From Leifsonia aquatica H1aii (GTDB lineage Bacteria; Actinomycetota; Actinomycetes; Actinomycetales; Microbacteriaceae), in NCBI RefSeq assembly GCF_000633535.1, contig NZ_AYMR01000026.1, positions 1 to 44,583 on the forward strand: DNA of 44,583 nucleotides. The letters are read 5' to 3'. Below are positions 7,650 through 15,247 of the stretch, piece by piece. How positions within the stretch are numbered: the stretch's first letter is position 1; the number at the start of each line of letters is the position of its first letter. Made by a program: the position numbers and the translations under genes. The notes beneath the pieces were generated by a model, which was not told where the DNA came from, searched no databases, and saw only the letters and a program-made list of their open reading frames with translations.

Positions 7650-8618
7650 TTACGGGTAGCGCAGGCCGATGCGCTCCCGGATGTCGTCCATGCTGCCCAT
7701 GATCGCGACCGACTGCGACAGCGGCAGACGCGGATCCTCGCCGCCGCCCGCCGCGATCAGCCGCTCGATCGCCTGCGCCTGGTACTGCATCCCGCGCCCC
7801 GTGATCGTCGCCTCGAACCGCTCGATGAGCACGCTCTCCGAATCGAGCACGCGGAACGCGCCGGGGGCGAAGAAGAATTCGTCGAACTCGATGCGGCCGT
7901 CCGTGCCGATGACGGTCGCGGTGTTGCTGCCGCGCGCGTCCAGCTCGGTGGTGAGGACGGCCTGGGATCCGCTCTCGTACGAGAACAGGATCGCCGTCTG
8001 CCGGTCGACGCCGGTCGTGGTCGGTGTCGAGATGGCCTGCACGCCCGAGGGGGCGCCGAGGACGTCCCAGGCGAACGAGACCGGGTAGATCCCCAGGTCG
8101 AGCAGGGCGCCGCCGCCGAGGGCCGGGTTCAGCATGCGGCCGACCGGGTCGGCGTCGGCCTTCTGCGAGTGGTGGGCGATGACGGAGCGCACCTCGCCGA
8201 TCGTGCCGTCCGCGATGACCTCGTGCATGCGCTCCATGTGCGGGAGCCAGCGGGTCCACATGGCCTCGAGCGCGACGAGGCCACGGGTGCGGGCGGCGTC
8301 GGCGATCGCCTCCGCCTCGGCGCGGTCCATCGTGAACGGCTTCTCGACGAGCACGTGCTTGCCCGCCTCGAGCGCGAGCAGCGCGTTCGGCGCGTGCTGC
8401 GGGTGCGGGGTGGCGACGTAGACGACGTCGACCTGGGGATCGGCGACCAGCTCCTCGTAGCTGCCGTGCGAGCGCGGGATGCCGTGCGCCGCGGCGAAGC
8501 GTGCCGCCGACGCGGACGTGCGCGACCCGACCGCGACCACTTCGTGGCCGTGCAGCTTCAGATCGGACGTCATGGCGGCGGCGATACCGCCGGTGCCGAG
8601 GATTCCCCAGGTCGTCAT
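7650..8618 (-). CDS. Gfo/Idh/MocA-family oxidoreductase
   Basis: A 322-residue NAD(P)-dependent dehydrogenase. The Rossmann motif GILGTGGIA is at residues 5-13, the EKPF signature that contributes the catalytic Lys follows at about residue 90, and GGGALLDLGIYPVSF contains the usual substrate-side Gly/Asp block. The short C-terminal domain and the LDLGIYP motif are like the dimeric dihydrodiol dehydrogenase/xylose dehydrogenase branch. AGAGGA lies just before the ATG. It is a single gene with no obvious partner; a sugar or polyol substrate is likely but unspecified. Confidence 0.85.
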   Translation of the reverse strand: MTTWGILGTGGIAAAMTSDLKLHGHEVVAVGSRTSASAARFAAAHGIPRSHGSYEELVADPQVDVVYVATPHPQHAPNALLALEAGKHVLVEKPFTMDRAEAEAIADAARTRGLVALEAMWTRWLPHMERMHEVIADGTIGEVRSVIAHHSQKADADPVGRMLNPALGGGALLDLGIYPVSFAWDVLGAPSGVQAISTPTTTGVDRQTAILFSYESGSQAVLTTELDARGSNTATVIGTDGRIEFDEFFFAPGAFRVLDSESVLIERFEATITGRGMQYQAQAIERLIAAGGGEDPRLPLSQSVAIMGSMDDIRERIGLRYP

Positions 8619-8689
8619 CGTGTTCCTCTCGCGGTTCTCAGGTCTGCGCCGTCATCGTATCGGCGCTGCCTAAACTCGTGCCGGGGCCG

Positions 8690-8715
8690 TGTCGATCCGC
8701 TGGCCCGCCGTTCGA
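8690..8715 (+). promoter_or_regulatory. Putative ECF-sigma promoter
   Basis: TGTCGA (8690-8695), 17 bp, then CGA (8713-8715), about 50 bp before the DGPF gene. From memory, ECF42-group promoters carry a TGTCGA-like -35 and a CGA-type -10, and these sigma factors control their own DGPF-sigma operon. The match fits autoregulation but is short, so chance cannot be excluded. Confidence 0.45.
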
Positions 8716-8765
8716 CCTCGGTGTGGAAGGCGCGAAGAGGTCTTCCCCGACACAAGGAGCACACG

Positions 8766-9182
8766 ATGGCCAAGTACATGCTGATCATGCGATCGACCGA
8801 CGAGGCGTTCGCCGCGTTCGCGAACCTGGAGTTCGCCGACATCCTGGACGCGATGGGCCGGTTCAACGACGAGCTCATCCGCGCGGGCGTGCTGCTCGCC
8901 GCGGAGGGCCTCGATCCCGCGCCCGGGATCGTCGTCGACTTCACCGGAGAGGAGCCGGTCGTCACCGACGGCCCCTACGGCGAGACCAAGGAGCTGTTCA
9001 ACGGCTACTACATCCTCGACGTCGCCTCGGCCGAGGAGGCCGCCGAATGGGCGAAGCGCATGCCGTACATGACCGGCTCGAAGGCCGAGATCCGCCGGGT
9101 GACCACGATCGACGAGTTCCCGCAGGACAACGAGTGGGTCGCCAAGGAGCGCGCCTGGCGCGAGTCCACCGGGCAGCTCTGA
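8766..9182 (+). CDS. YCII-related DGPF-domain protein
   Basis: A 138-residue protein of the YCII/DGPF superfamily (dimeric alpha-beta barrel). It starts KYMLIMRS and carries VVTDGPYGETKELFNGYYILD, where DGP-[YF] is the name-giving motif. The biochemical function is unknown for most members. AAGGAG precedes the ATG. The sigma factor gene follows after 16 bp, the standard arrangement of ECF42 loci, where DGPF proteins are the conserved partners and presumed targets of the sigma factor. Confidence 0.88.
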   Translation: MAKYMLIMRSTDEAFAAFANLEFADILDAMGRFNDELIRAGVLLAAEGLDPAPGIVVDFTGEEPVVTDGPYGETKELFNGYYILDVASAEEAAEWAKRMPYMTGSKAEIRRVTTIDEFPQDNEWVAKERAWRESTGQL

Positions 9183-9198
9183 GCCCGGGGACCCGTCG

Positions 9199-10440
9199 GT
9201 GACCGAGGCGAGGCGTGCCGTCGAGGCGGTGTGGCGGATGGAGTCCGCCCGCATCGTCGGCGCCCTCGCGCGGTACACCGGCGACTTCGCGCTGGCCGAG
9301 GACGTGGCGCAGGAGGCCCTGGCCGAGGCGCTCGTGGGGTGGGAGACCGGCGGGGTGCCGCACCAGCCGGTGAACTGGCTGCTGGCCGTCGGCCGCCGGC
9401 GCGCGATCGACGCGTTCCGCCGCCGGTCCGGTCGCGACGAGCGCTACGCGCTCCTCGCCCGGGAGCTGGACGAGGAGACGCCCGGCGCCGACGCCCTGTT
9501 CGATCCCGACGCCATCGACGACGACGTGCTCGCGCTGATGTTCACCGCGTGCCACCCCGTCGTGTCGAAGGAGGCGCGCGTCGCGCTCACCCTGCGGGTG
9601 GTCGGCGGCCTCACGACCGACGAGATCGCGAAGGCGTTCTTCGTGCCGGTCGCCACGGTGCAGGCGCGCATCACCCGCGCCAAGAAGACCATCGCGGCCG
9701 CGCACATCCCGTTCGCGGTGCCCGAGGTGCAGGAGCGCGGCGAACGCCTCGGCTCCGTGCTGAGCGTGATCTACCTGATCTTCACCGAGGGGTCGTCGGC
9801 GACCGGGGGCGACTCGTGGATGCGCACGGACCTCGCGGCCGAGGCGCTCCGCCTGGCCCGCGTGCTCACCCGGCTCGCGCCCGAACCGGAGGTCTACGGC
9901 CTCCTGGCGCTGCTGGAGCTGACGTCCGCGCGGTTCCCCGCCCGGGTCGACGCCGCAGGCCGGCCCGTCCTTCTGGAGGATCAGGATCGGCGCCGCTGGG
10001 ATCACTCCGCGATCCGGCGCGGGCGGGCGGCGCTGGCGATGGCGGCGGCCGCCGGCCGGGGACTGGGCTCCTACGGGCTGCAGGCCGCGATCGCCGAATG
10101 CCACGCGGTGGCGCCGTCCGTGCCGGAGACGGACTGGGAGCGCATCGTCCTGCTGTACGAGGCGCTCGGCCGGCTGGCGCCGTCGCCGGTCGTCGACCTG
10201 AACCGGGCCGTCGCCGTCGCGATGGCGACGGGGCCCGCCGACGGGCTCGTCGCCGTCGACGAGCTCGTCGCCCGCGGTGAGCTGCCCGGCTCCCACCTGG
10301 TGCCGGCCGTGCGCGCCGAGCTGCTCGCCCGGATGGGGCGACCGAGCGAGGCCGCCGCGGAGTACCTCCGTGCCGCCTCCCTCTGCGCCAACGCCGCCGA
10401 GCGCGCCGTCCTCGAGGCGAAGGCCACCGCCCTCTCGTGA
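9199..10440 (+). CDS. ECF sigma factor with C-terminal extension (ECF42-like)
   Basis: A 413-residue sigma-70 family protein. Region sigma2 spans about residues 10-75 (YTGDFALAEDVAQEALAEAL ... NWLLAVGRRRAIDAFRR), sigma4 about 115-170 (LTTDEIAKAFFVPVATVQARITRAKKTI), and then a helical extension of about 230 residues with TPR-like character (EVYGLLALLEL, RGRAALAMAAAAGRGLGSYGLQAAIAECHA). This is the layout of group ECF42, in which the extension replaces an anti-sigma factor as controller of activity. It starts with GTG at 9199. No anti-sigma gene is adjacent. Confidence 0.88.
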   Translation: MTEARRAVEAVWRMESARIVGALARYTGDFALAEDVAQEALAEALVGWETGGVPHQPVNWLLAVGRRRAIDAFRRRSGRDERYALLARELDEETPGADALFDPDAIDDDVLALMFTACHPVVSKEARVALTLRVVGGLTTDEIAKAFFVPVATVQARITRAKKTIAAAHIPFAVPEVQERGERLGSVLSVIYLIFTEGSSATGGDSWMRTDLAAEALRLARVLTRLAPEPEVYGLLALLELTSARFPARVDAAGRPVLLEDQDRRRWDHSAIRRGRAALAMAAAAGRGLGSYGLQAAIAECHAVAPSVPETDWERIVLLYEALGRLAPSPVVDLNRAVAVAMATGPADGLVAVDELVARGELPGSHLVPAVRAELLARMGRPSEAAAEYLRAASLCANAAERAVLEAKATALS

Positions 10441-10564
10441 CCGCCGAGAGGGCGGATGGTTCGCCGTCTCGCGTGATTCGCGTGCACGTCTCGCCGTGTC
10501 GCGACGTGACGTGGGGCTGGTGGAGGAGGCCTGCGGGTCACTAGCGTCGTGCCGGGAGGCGACG

Positions 10565-11611
10565 ATGTTCGAGACCGACACCGACGGGATCCACCAGGAG
10601 GCGGCCACGGGCGCGCTTCCCGGCTGGGACCGCGTGGAGCAGCTGGTGCAGGCCGCGCACGACCGCTATCGCGGTACCGACGACGGGACGGTGGCCGACT
10701 ACATCCCGGCGCTTGCCGAGGCGGACCCGGACTGGTTCGGGATCTGCGTCGCCGACGTCGCCGGCGGCCTGCATGAGGTCGGCGACTCCGCCGTGCCGTT
10801 CTCGATCCAGTCGATCTCGAAGGCCTTCGTCTACGCGCTGGTGTGCGAGGAGTTCGGGCACGAGCGGATCGGAGAGCTCGTCGGCGTCGACAACACCGGG
10901 CTGCCCTTCAACTCGGTGATCGCCCTCGAGCTGAACGGCGGCCACCCGATGAACCCGATGGTCAATGCCGGCGCGATCGCCTCGACCGCGCTGCTGGCCG
11001 GGGCGACGGCGGACGAGAAGTGGCGGTCGGTGCACGACGGCCTCTCGCGGTTCGCCGGGCGGGATCTCGTCGTGGACGAGCGCGTCTACACCTCCGAAGC
11101 GGAGACGAACTCGCGCAACCAGGCCATCGCGCGGCTGCTGCAGAGCTACGGACGGCTCGACGCCGATCCGGGCGAGACCGTCGACGTCTACACCCGCCAG
11201 TGCTCGCTGCTCGTCACCGCCCGCGACATCGCGGTCATGGGCGCCACCCTGGCCGACGGGGGCGTCAACCCGGTGACCGGTGAACGCGTCGTTTCCGCCG
11301 AGGTGAGCCGCGACACCCTCGCCGTCCTCGCCGCGAACGGGCTCTACGAACGATCCGGGGAATGGCTGTTCCAGATCGGGCTGCCGGGCAAGTCCGGTGT
11401 CTCCGGCGGCATCGTCTCCATCGCGCCCGGCAAGGGGGCGATCGGAACGTTCGCGCCTCCCCTCGACGCGGCCGGCAACAGCGTGCGCGGGGAGCGGTCG
11501 ACGGCGTACCTGTCGAAGACGCTCGGGCTCAACCTGTTCGCGTCCGCCGAGCCGGCTCCGGCCGCCCGGGCCTCCACCTCCACCGCCCTCGACTCCAGGA
11601 GTGCACGATGA
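10565..11611 (+). CDS. glsA: Glutaminase A
   Basis: Hydrolyses glutamine to glutamate and ammonia; a serine-dependent beta-lactamase-fold enzyme. 348 residues, slightly longer than the usual 305-330 because of an Ala/Ser-rich tail. Seen: PFSIQSISKAF with the Ser83-x-x-Lys86 pair, GLPFNSVIALE, GHPMNPMVNAGAIA, the RNQAIARLL block, YTRQCSLLVTARDIAVMGATLADGG, and GLPGKSGVSGGI with the second active-site Lys/Ser region. The start at 10565 has GGGAGG 6 bases upstream. The stop overlaps the ATG of the MFS gene, coupling the two. Ammonia release for pH homeostasis or nitrogen scavenging are both possible. Confidence 0.92.
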   Translation: MFETDTDGIHQEAATGALPGWDRVEQLVQAAHDRYRGTDDGTVADYIPALAEADPDWFGICVADVAGGLHEVGDSAVPFSIQSISKAFVYALVCEEFGHERIGELVGVDNTGLPFNSVIALELNGGHPMNPMVNAGAIASTALLAGATADEKWRSVHDGLSRFAGRDLVVDERVYTSEAETNSRNQAIARLLQSYGRLDADPGETVDVYTRQCSLLVTARDIAVMGATLADGGVNPVTGERVVSAEVSRDTLAVLAANGLYERSGEWLFQIGLPGKSGVSGGIVSIAPGKGAIGTFAPPLDAAGNSVRGERSTAYLSKTLGLNLFASAEPAPAARASTSTALDSRSAR

Positions 11612-13236
11612 CCGCGACCACCGGTGAGCAGACCGCAGCCAAAGCCTCCTGGGCGCCGATGGTGGGGCTGTTCCTCGCCCAGGTGCTGATGTCGTTCAAC
11701 GTCGCAGCGCTGCCCGTCTCGCTGGGCGGGATGGTGCAGGACTTCGGTGTGCCCCCGACGTCGGTCAGCACGGCCATCGTGACCTACGGGCTCTCGGTGG
11801 CCGCCCTCGTCATGGTCGGCGCGAAGCTGGGCCAGCGCGTCGGGTGGGTGCTGATCTTCCGCATCGTCGTGGGGATCTTCGCCGTCTCGGCCCTCATGAT
11901 GATCCTGTCCCCGACGGTCGGCTGGGCGATCGCGGCTCAGGCGCTCGCCGGGGCGTCCGCCGCGATCATCGTCCCCTCCCTCGTCGCCCTGATCGCGGAG
12001 AACTACCACGGTGCCCAGCAGGCGACGGCGGTCGGGTCGCTCGGCTCGGCGCGCGCCCTCTCCGGCGTCAGCGCCTTCCTCATCGGCGGCGCGCTCGGGA
12101 CCTTCGTCGGGTGGCGCCCGGTCTTCGGCATCGTGCTGGTGCTCGCCGTGCTGGTGCTGATCTTCAGCGTGCGGCTGCGCAGCGACGGCGCCGACCGCAG
12201 CGTGAAGATCGACATCGTCGCCGCCCTCTTCATCGGCGCCGCGATCGTGCTGCTGACGCTCGGCTTCAACAACCTCAACGCCTGGGGCGTCCTGGTCGCC
12301 CGGGAGAGCGCACCGTTCGACATCCTGGGGCTGTCCCCGGCGCCGGTCTTCATCGTGGTCGGGCTCATCCTCGGCCAGGCGTTCTTCTTCTGGACCAGAC
12401 GGCGCACCCGGCTCGGGCGCGTGCCGCTCGTCAGCCTCAGCGTGCTCGGCTCGTCGCGCGAGCGCGCCGCGGTCTACGCGATGTTCATCGTGGTGGCGCT
12501 GGAGGCCGCGCTGAACTTCTCCGTGCCGCTGTACATCCAGATCGTCCAGGGCCGCACCCCGTTCGACACGTCGCTCGCGATGATGCCGTTCAACCTCACC
12601 GTCTTCGTGGTCGCCACCCTCATCGTGCGGTTCTACGGCCGGTTCGCCCCGCGCACGATCGGCGTCTTCGGGTTCCTGCTCACCACGGTCGCTCTCGCCT
12701 GGCTGGCGTTCGTCGTGACCAACAACTGGGAGACACTGCCGACCATCCTGGGCCTGATCGTCTTCGGCGTCGGACAGGGCGCCCTCGTCACGCTGGTGTT
12801 CAACGTGCTCGTCACCGCGGCGCCGAAGAAGCTGGCGGGTGACGTCGGCTCGGTGCGCGGCACCACCCAGAACCTCGCCTCCGCCGTCGGGACGGCGCTC
12901 GCCGGGGCGATGCTGGTCACCATCCTCGGACTCAACGTCGGGCAGGCGGTCACCGATCATCCCGAGCTGCCGCCCTCGCTGGTGGCCCAGGTCGACCTCG
13001 ACAACGTCAACTTCACCAACAACGACGATCTGCGCGAGGCGCTGTCGCGCACCGACGCGACCCCCGCCCAGGTGGATGCGGCCGTCGCGGTCAACGAGGA
13101 GGCCCGCCTGAGCGCGCTCAAGCTCGGCCTGCTCATCCTGGCCGGCATCTCCGCGCTCGCGATCGTCCCCGCGTCGCGACTGCCGAAGTACCGCCCCGGA
13201 GAGATCCCCGAACCCGACAACGTGAAGCACTCCTGA
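11608..13236 (+). CDS. MFS transporter, DHA2-like
   Basis: A 542-residue multi-pass membrane protein of the major facilitator superfamily, likely with 14 transmembrane segments as in DHA2 exporters. Hydrophobic helices run the whole length, with GAKLGQRVGWVLIF in the place of the loop 2-3 motif and GGALGTFVGWRPVFGI in the fifth-helix region, which is the antiporter-type motif C area. A hydrophilic segment (about residues 450-500) precedes the last helix. The ATG overlaps the glutaminase stop. A substrate linked to glutamine or glutamate is suggested only by this coupling; drug export is the default for the family. Confidence 0.85.
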   Translation: MTATTGEQTAAKASWAPMVGLFLAQVLMSFNVAALPVSLGGMVQDFGVPPTSVSTAIVTYGLSVAALVMVGAKLGQRVGWVLIFRIVVGIFAVSALMMILSPTVGWAIAAQALAGASAAIIVPSLVALIAENYHGAQQATAVGSLGSARALSGVSAFLIGGALGTFVGWRPVFGIVLVLAVLVLIFSVRLRSDGADRSVKIDIVAALFIGAAIVLLTLGFNNLNAWGVLVARESAPFDILGLSPAPVFIVVGLILGQAFFFWTRRRTRLGRVPLVSLSVLGSSRERAAVYAMFIVVALEAALNFSVPLYIQIVQGRTPFDTSLAMMPFNLTVFVVATLIVRFYGRFAPRTIGVFGFLLTTVALAWLAFVVTNNWETLPTILGLIVFGVGQGALVTLVFNVLVTAAPKKLAGDVGSVRGTTQNLASAVGTALAGAMLVTILGLNVGQAVTDHPELPPSLVAQVDLDNVNFTNNDDLREALSRTDATPAQVDAAVAVNEEARLSALKLGLLILAGISALAIVPASRLPKYRPGEIPEPDNVKHS

Positions 13237-13312
13237 CCTCCCGCTCCGGCGTCGAGCGGTCGAACGGTCCGCCCTCTCGACGGATCCGCGTGCACTGTGC
13301 GCCGCCTCGGCG

Positions 13313-13852
13313 ATGGCCGAGGATGGAGGGGTGACCCTCTCCGCGACCGAACGCATCGTCCCCGTGACCGTGAACCGCGTCGAACTGGTGGCGGAGGCGC
13401 CGTTCGCCGCACTGCGCTCGGAGCTGGAGCGCGCGGTCCCGGCGCTCGACGAAGCCCGGCTGGCCGAGCTGCTCCGCTTGGGCGCATCCTGGGCGCAGCT
13501 CACGCGCGAGGTGTCGGGAGGCGGCGGCCTCGTCCGGTTCTGGACGTCCGACCCCACCCCGGTGATGCGCGTCGGCGGCGCCGACCTGCCCGCGGCCGGC
13601 TACCTCCTCGGCGACTATGTCACGGCGGCCCGGATGTTCCGGCACGACCCGGGCACGGCGCTGTACACGCCGGTGCGGCTGGAACTCCATGGTCGCGGCG
13701 CGGCCACCGTCCTCGCGTTCGACCAGCCCAGCTCCGCCCTGACGGCCTTCGGCAACAACAAGATCACCCAGGCCGCGTTCGAGCTCGACCGGCTGCTGGG
13801 CGACCTGCTCGAGGACCTCGGGCTTCCGCGGCCGTCGGTGCTGCGCCGCTGA
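13313..13852 (+). CDS. DUF302-like small protein
   Basis: A 179-residue soluble protein. The segment TALYTPVRLELHGRGAATVLAFDQPSSAL resembles the beta-rich core of DUF302, a fold of unknown function. The C-terminus (DRLLGDLLEDLGLP) is helical. The start is uncertain: the ATG at 13313 lacks a ribosome site, and the in-frame GTG at 13331 directly abuts a GGAGGGG. It is transcribed alone behind the MFS gene and is convergent with a membrane-protein gene. Confidence 0.6.
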   Translation: MAEDGGVTLSATERIVPVTVNRVELVAEAPFAALRSELERAVPALDEARLAELLRLGASWAQLTREVSGGGGLVRFWTSDPTPVMRVGGADLPAAGYLLGDYVTAARMFRHDPGTALYTPVRLELHGRGAATVLAFDQPSSALTAFGNNKITQAAFELDRLLGDLLEDLGLPRPSVLRR

Positions 13853-13919
13853 CCGGCGGTCGCCGACGGCGGTCGCCTCCGGCGGGCCGAGGCGAATTGC
13901 GACGCCGAGGTCGGCGGCC

Positions 13920-14351
13920 TCACGCCGGAAGAGCGCGCGGCCCCGCGATCAGCCGCACCGTCATGGCCACCGCGAAGACGAGCGAGAGCAGGATCGCCAC
14001 CGTGGCGCCGAGCCAGGCGGCGCCGGCGAGGCGGAGGAACAGCAGCTCGCCCGGGCCGGCCTCCACGCTGGCGAAGTGCTGCCCCATCGCGAGGGCGCCG
14101 GCGATGCCGAACCACAGCGCGGTGGTCAGAGCGATCCACACCCGGCGGGGGAGGGCGCCCGAGCCGATGCGGCGGGTCGCCACGCGCGCCAGCAGGTGCA
14201 GGGCGATCGGAGCCGCTGCTCCGGCCGCGAGGAAGGCCACCGACGCGACGGTGCTGCCGCTGTTCACGGCGGCGAGTCCCGCGAGGGCGAGCAGAGGCAC
14301 GGCGAGTGCGACGATGCGGACGACCTGACCGGCGGTGATGGCTGACTTCAT
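13920..14351 (-). CDS. Small integral membrane protein, unknown function
   Basis: A 143-residue protein with four predicted transmembrane helices (VVRIVALAVPLLALAGLAAV; VASVAFLAAGAAAPIALHLL; WIALTTALWFGIAGALAMG; LGATVAILLSLVFAVAMTV). No recognisable domain. The ATG at 14351 was chosen because the hydrophobic part begins there, although the frame is open to 14495. It stands alone. Confidence 0.6.
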   Translation of the reverse strand: MKSAITAGQVVRIVALAVPLLALAGLAAVNSGSTVASVAFLAAGAAAPIALHLLARVATRRIGSGALPRRVWIALTTALWFGIAGALAMGQHFASVEAGPGELLFLRLAGAAWLGATVAILLSLVFAVAMTVRLIAGPRALPA

Positions 14352-14665
14352 GGTCCCAGTCCATCGCGTCGGCGGTGTCCGGCGCATCGACCGGCAGGAC
14401 GAAACCCGGGCGCGGGAGGTCAGCCCAGGGGATGACACGGCCCGACCCGTGTCGCCCGATTTGGGGGACAAACTCGTGTCCTCCAAACAGCCCACAGACC
14501 TGTCCGTCTAGCTATGCTCGGTCTGGCGCGAGCGGCACCGGACCCGAAACCCGGATCGAGCGCGGCGCCACCACGCGGACCCGAACCGCGTGCACCGCAT
14601 CCTGCACCACGCACACCCGCACCACCCCGACCCGATAGCAGTCACGTCTACCCGAAGGACACACT
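14352..14665. other. Divergent intergenic region (314 bp)
   Basis: No gene is supported here. It holds two adjacent dyads (14434-14487) and a TATGCT -10-like hexamer at 14513-14518, followed by about 150 bases of His/Pro/Thr-codon-like, C-rich leader before the next gene. No known riboswitch was recognised. Confidence 0.45.
14434..14487. promoter_or_regulatory. Two adjacent inverted repeats
   Basis: First dyad: GACACGG (14434-14440) and CCGTGTC (14447-14453), perfect with a 6-bp spacer. Second dyad: TTTGGGGGACA (14460-14470) and TGTCCTCCAAA (14477-14487), 10 of 11 pairs with a 6-bp spacer; the odd pair would be G-U in RNA. They lie just upstream of a -10-like hexamer, so paired operators are likely; a stacked RNA hairpin is the alternative. 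Confidence 0.45.
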
Positions 14666-15136
14666 GTGAACATGCACGCCTACGACCGCGCCCACGACGC
14701 CGCCCAGCGTCTCAACCGTCGCCACGAGCGCGACCTCCACTGGGCGAAGGAGCGTCGCCGGCAGCAGGAGCGCGACATCGCCGAGGCGGTGGCGCTGCTG
14801 GAGACGAGCCGGTTCGCGCTCGTCCGCCGGACGGTCGTCGTGGACGTCGTGCTGCTCGTCGCGATCGGCGTCGGCCTCTGGGCCGCGGCGGCCGCGGCGC
14901 TGACCGAGCCGTGGTCGCTCGTCGTCGGGATCGCAGCGGGGATCGCGGCGGCCGGTGTCCTCACCGGCGCCGCGATCTCCCTCGCGCGCCTGCGCGCCCG
15001 GCGGGTCGCCGCCCGCGCGCTGCTCGACTCGCGGGAGGCGCGCCTCGCGCACACGCAGTTCCACATCCACGAGAGCGTGCACTCCTACATCGACTCGTAC
15101 ACCGACGTGGTCAACACGCGCCTCGCTTCCGCCTGA
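14666..15136 (+). CDS. Small membrane protein with helical tails
   Basis: A 156-residue protein. An Arg/Glu/His-rich helical N-terminus (residues 1-50, possibly coiled-coil) is followed by two transmembrane helices (VVVDVVLLVAIGVGLWAAAAAA and VVGIAAGIAAAGVLTGAAISL) and a charged helical C-terminus ending HIHESVHSYIDSYTDVVNTRLASA. Function unknown. GAAGGA precedes the GTG at 14666; the ATG at 14672 is the alternative. Its 3' end carries the left copy of the direct repeat that borders the low-GC islet. Confidence 0.65.
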   Translation: MNMHAYDRAHDAAQRLNRRHERDLHWAKERRRQQERDIAEAVALLETSRFALVRRTVVVDVVLLVAIGVGLWAAAAAALTEPWSLVVGIAAGIAAAGVLTGAAISLARLRARRVAARALLDSREARLAHTQFHIHESVHSYIDSYTDVVNTRLASA

Positions 15137-15139
15137 GCC
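15123..15139 (+). repeat. Left direct repeat of the low-GC islet
   Basis: TCGCTTCCGCCTGAGCC overlaps the stop codon of the upstream gene and matches 17860-17877 (TCGCTTTCGGCCTGAGCC) with one mismatch and one single-base gap. The two copies bracket the segment that holds only the low-GC STAND gene. An attachment site or target duplication is possible; chance similarity is not excluded. Confidence 0.45.
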
Positions 15140-15247
15140 GCGGCGCCGCAGTCGGCACCCGCACGGGGGATGCAACAGGACGGTTAGGGGATGGCAGGGT
15201 TGCCCGTGACGGCGTCTATGTTTCGTTGGACACCCAAGGGGGGTTTC

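Noticed and set aside
10446-13278. Inverted 11-mer GAGAGGGCGGA and its complement in two gaps, with a shared CGCGTGCAC
   Set aside because: Too short in GC-rich sequence to separate from chance; no consistent spacing to the genes.
11344-13557. A 737-residue minus-strand open frame
   Set aside because: It is antisense to glsA and the MFS gene, has Arg/Asp/Glu-rich low complexity and no domain, as usual for high-GC antisense frames.
13313-13853. DUF302 gene start at GTG 13331
   Set aside because: The GGAGGGG touches the GTG with no spacer, so it was kept only as an alternative.
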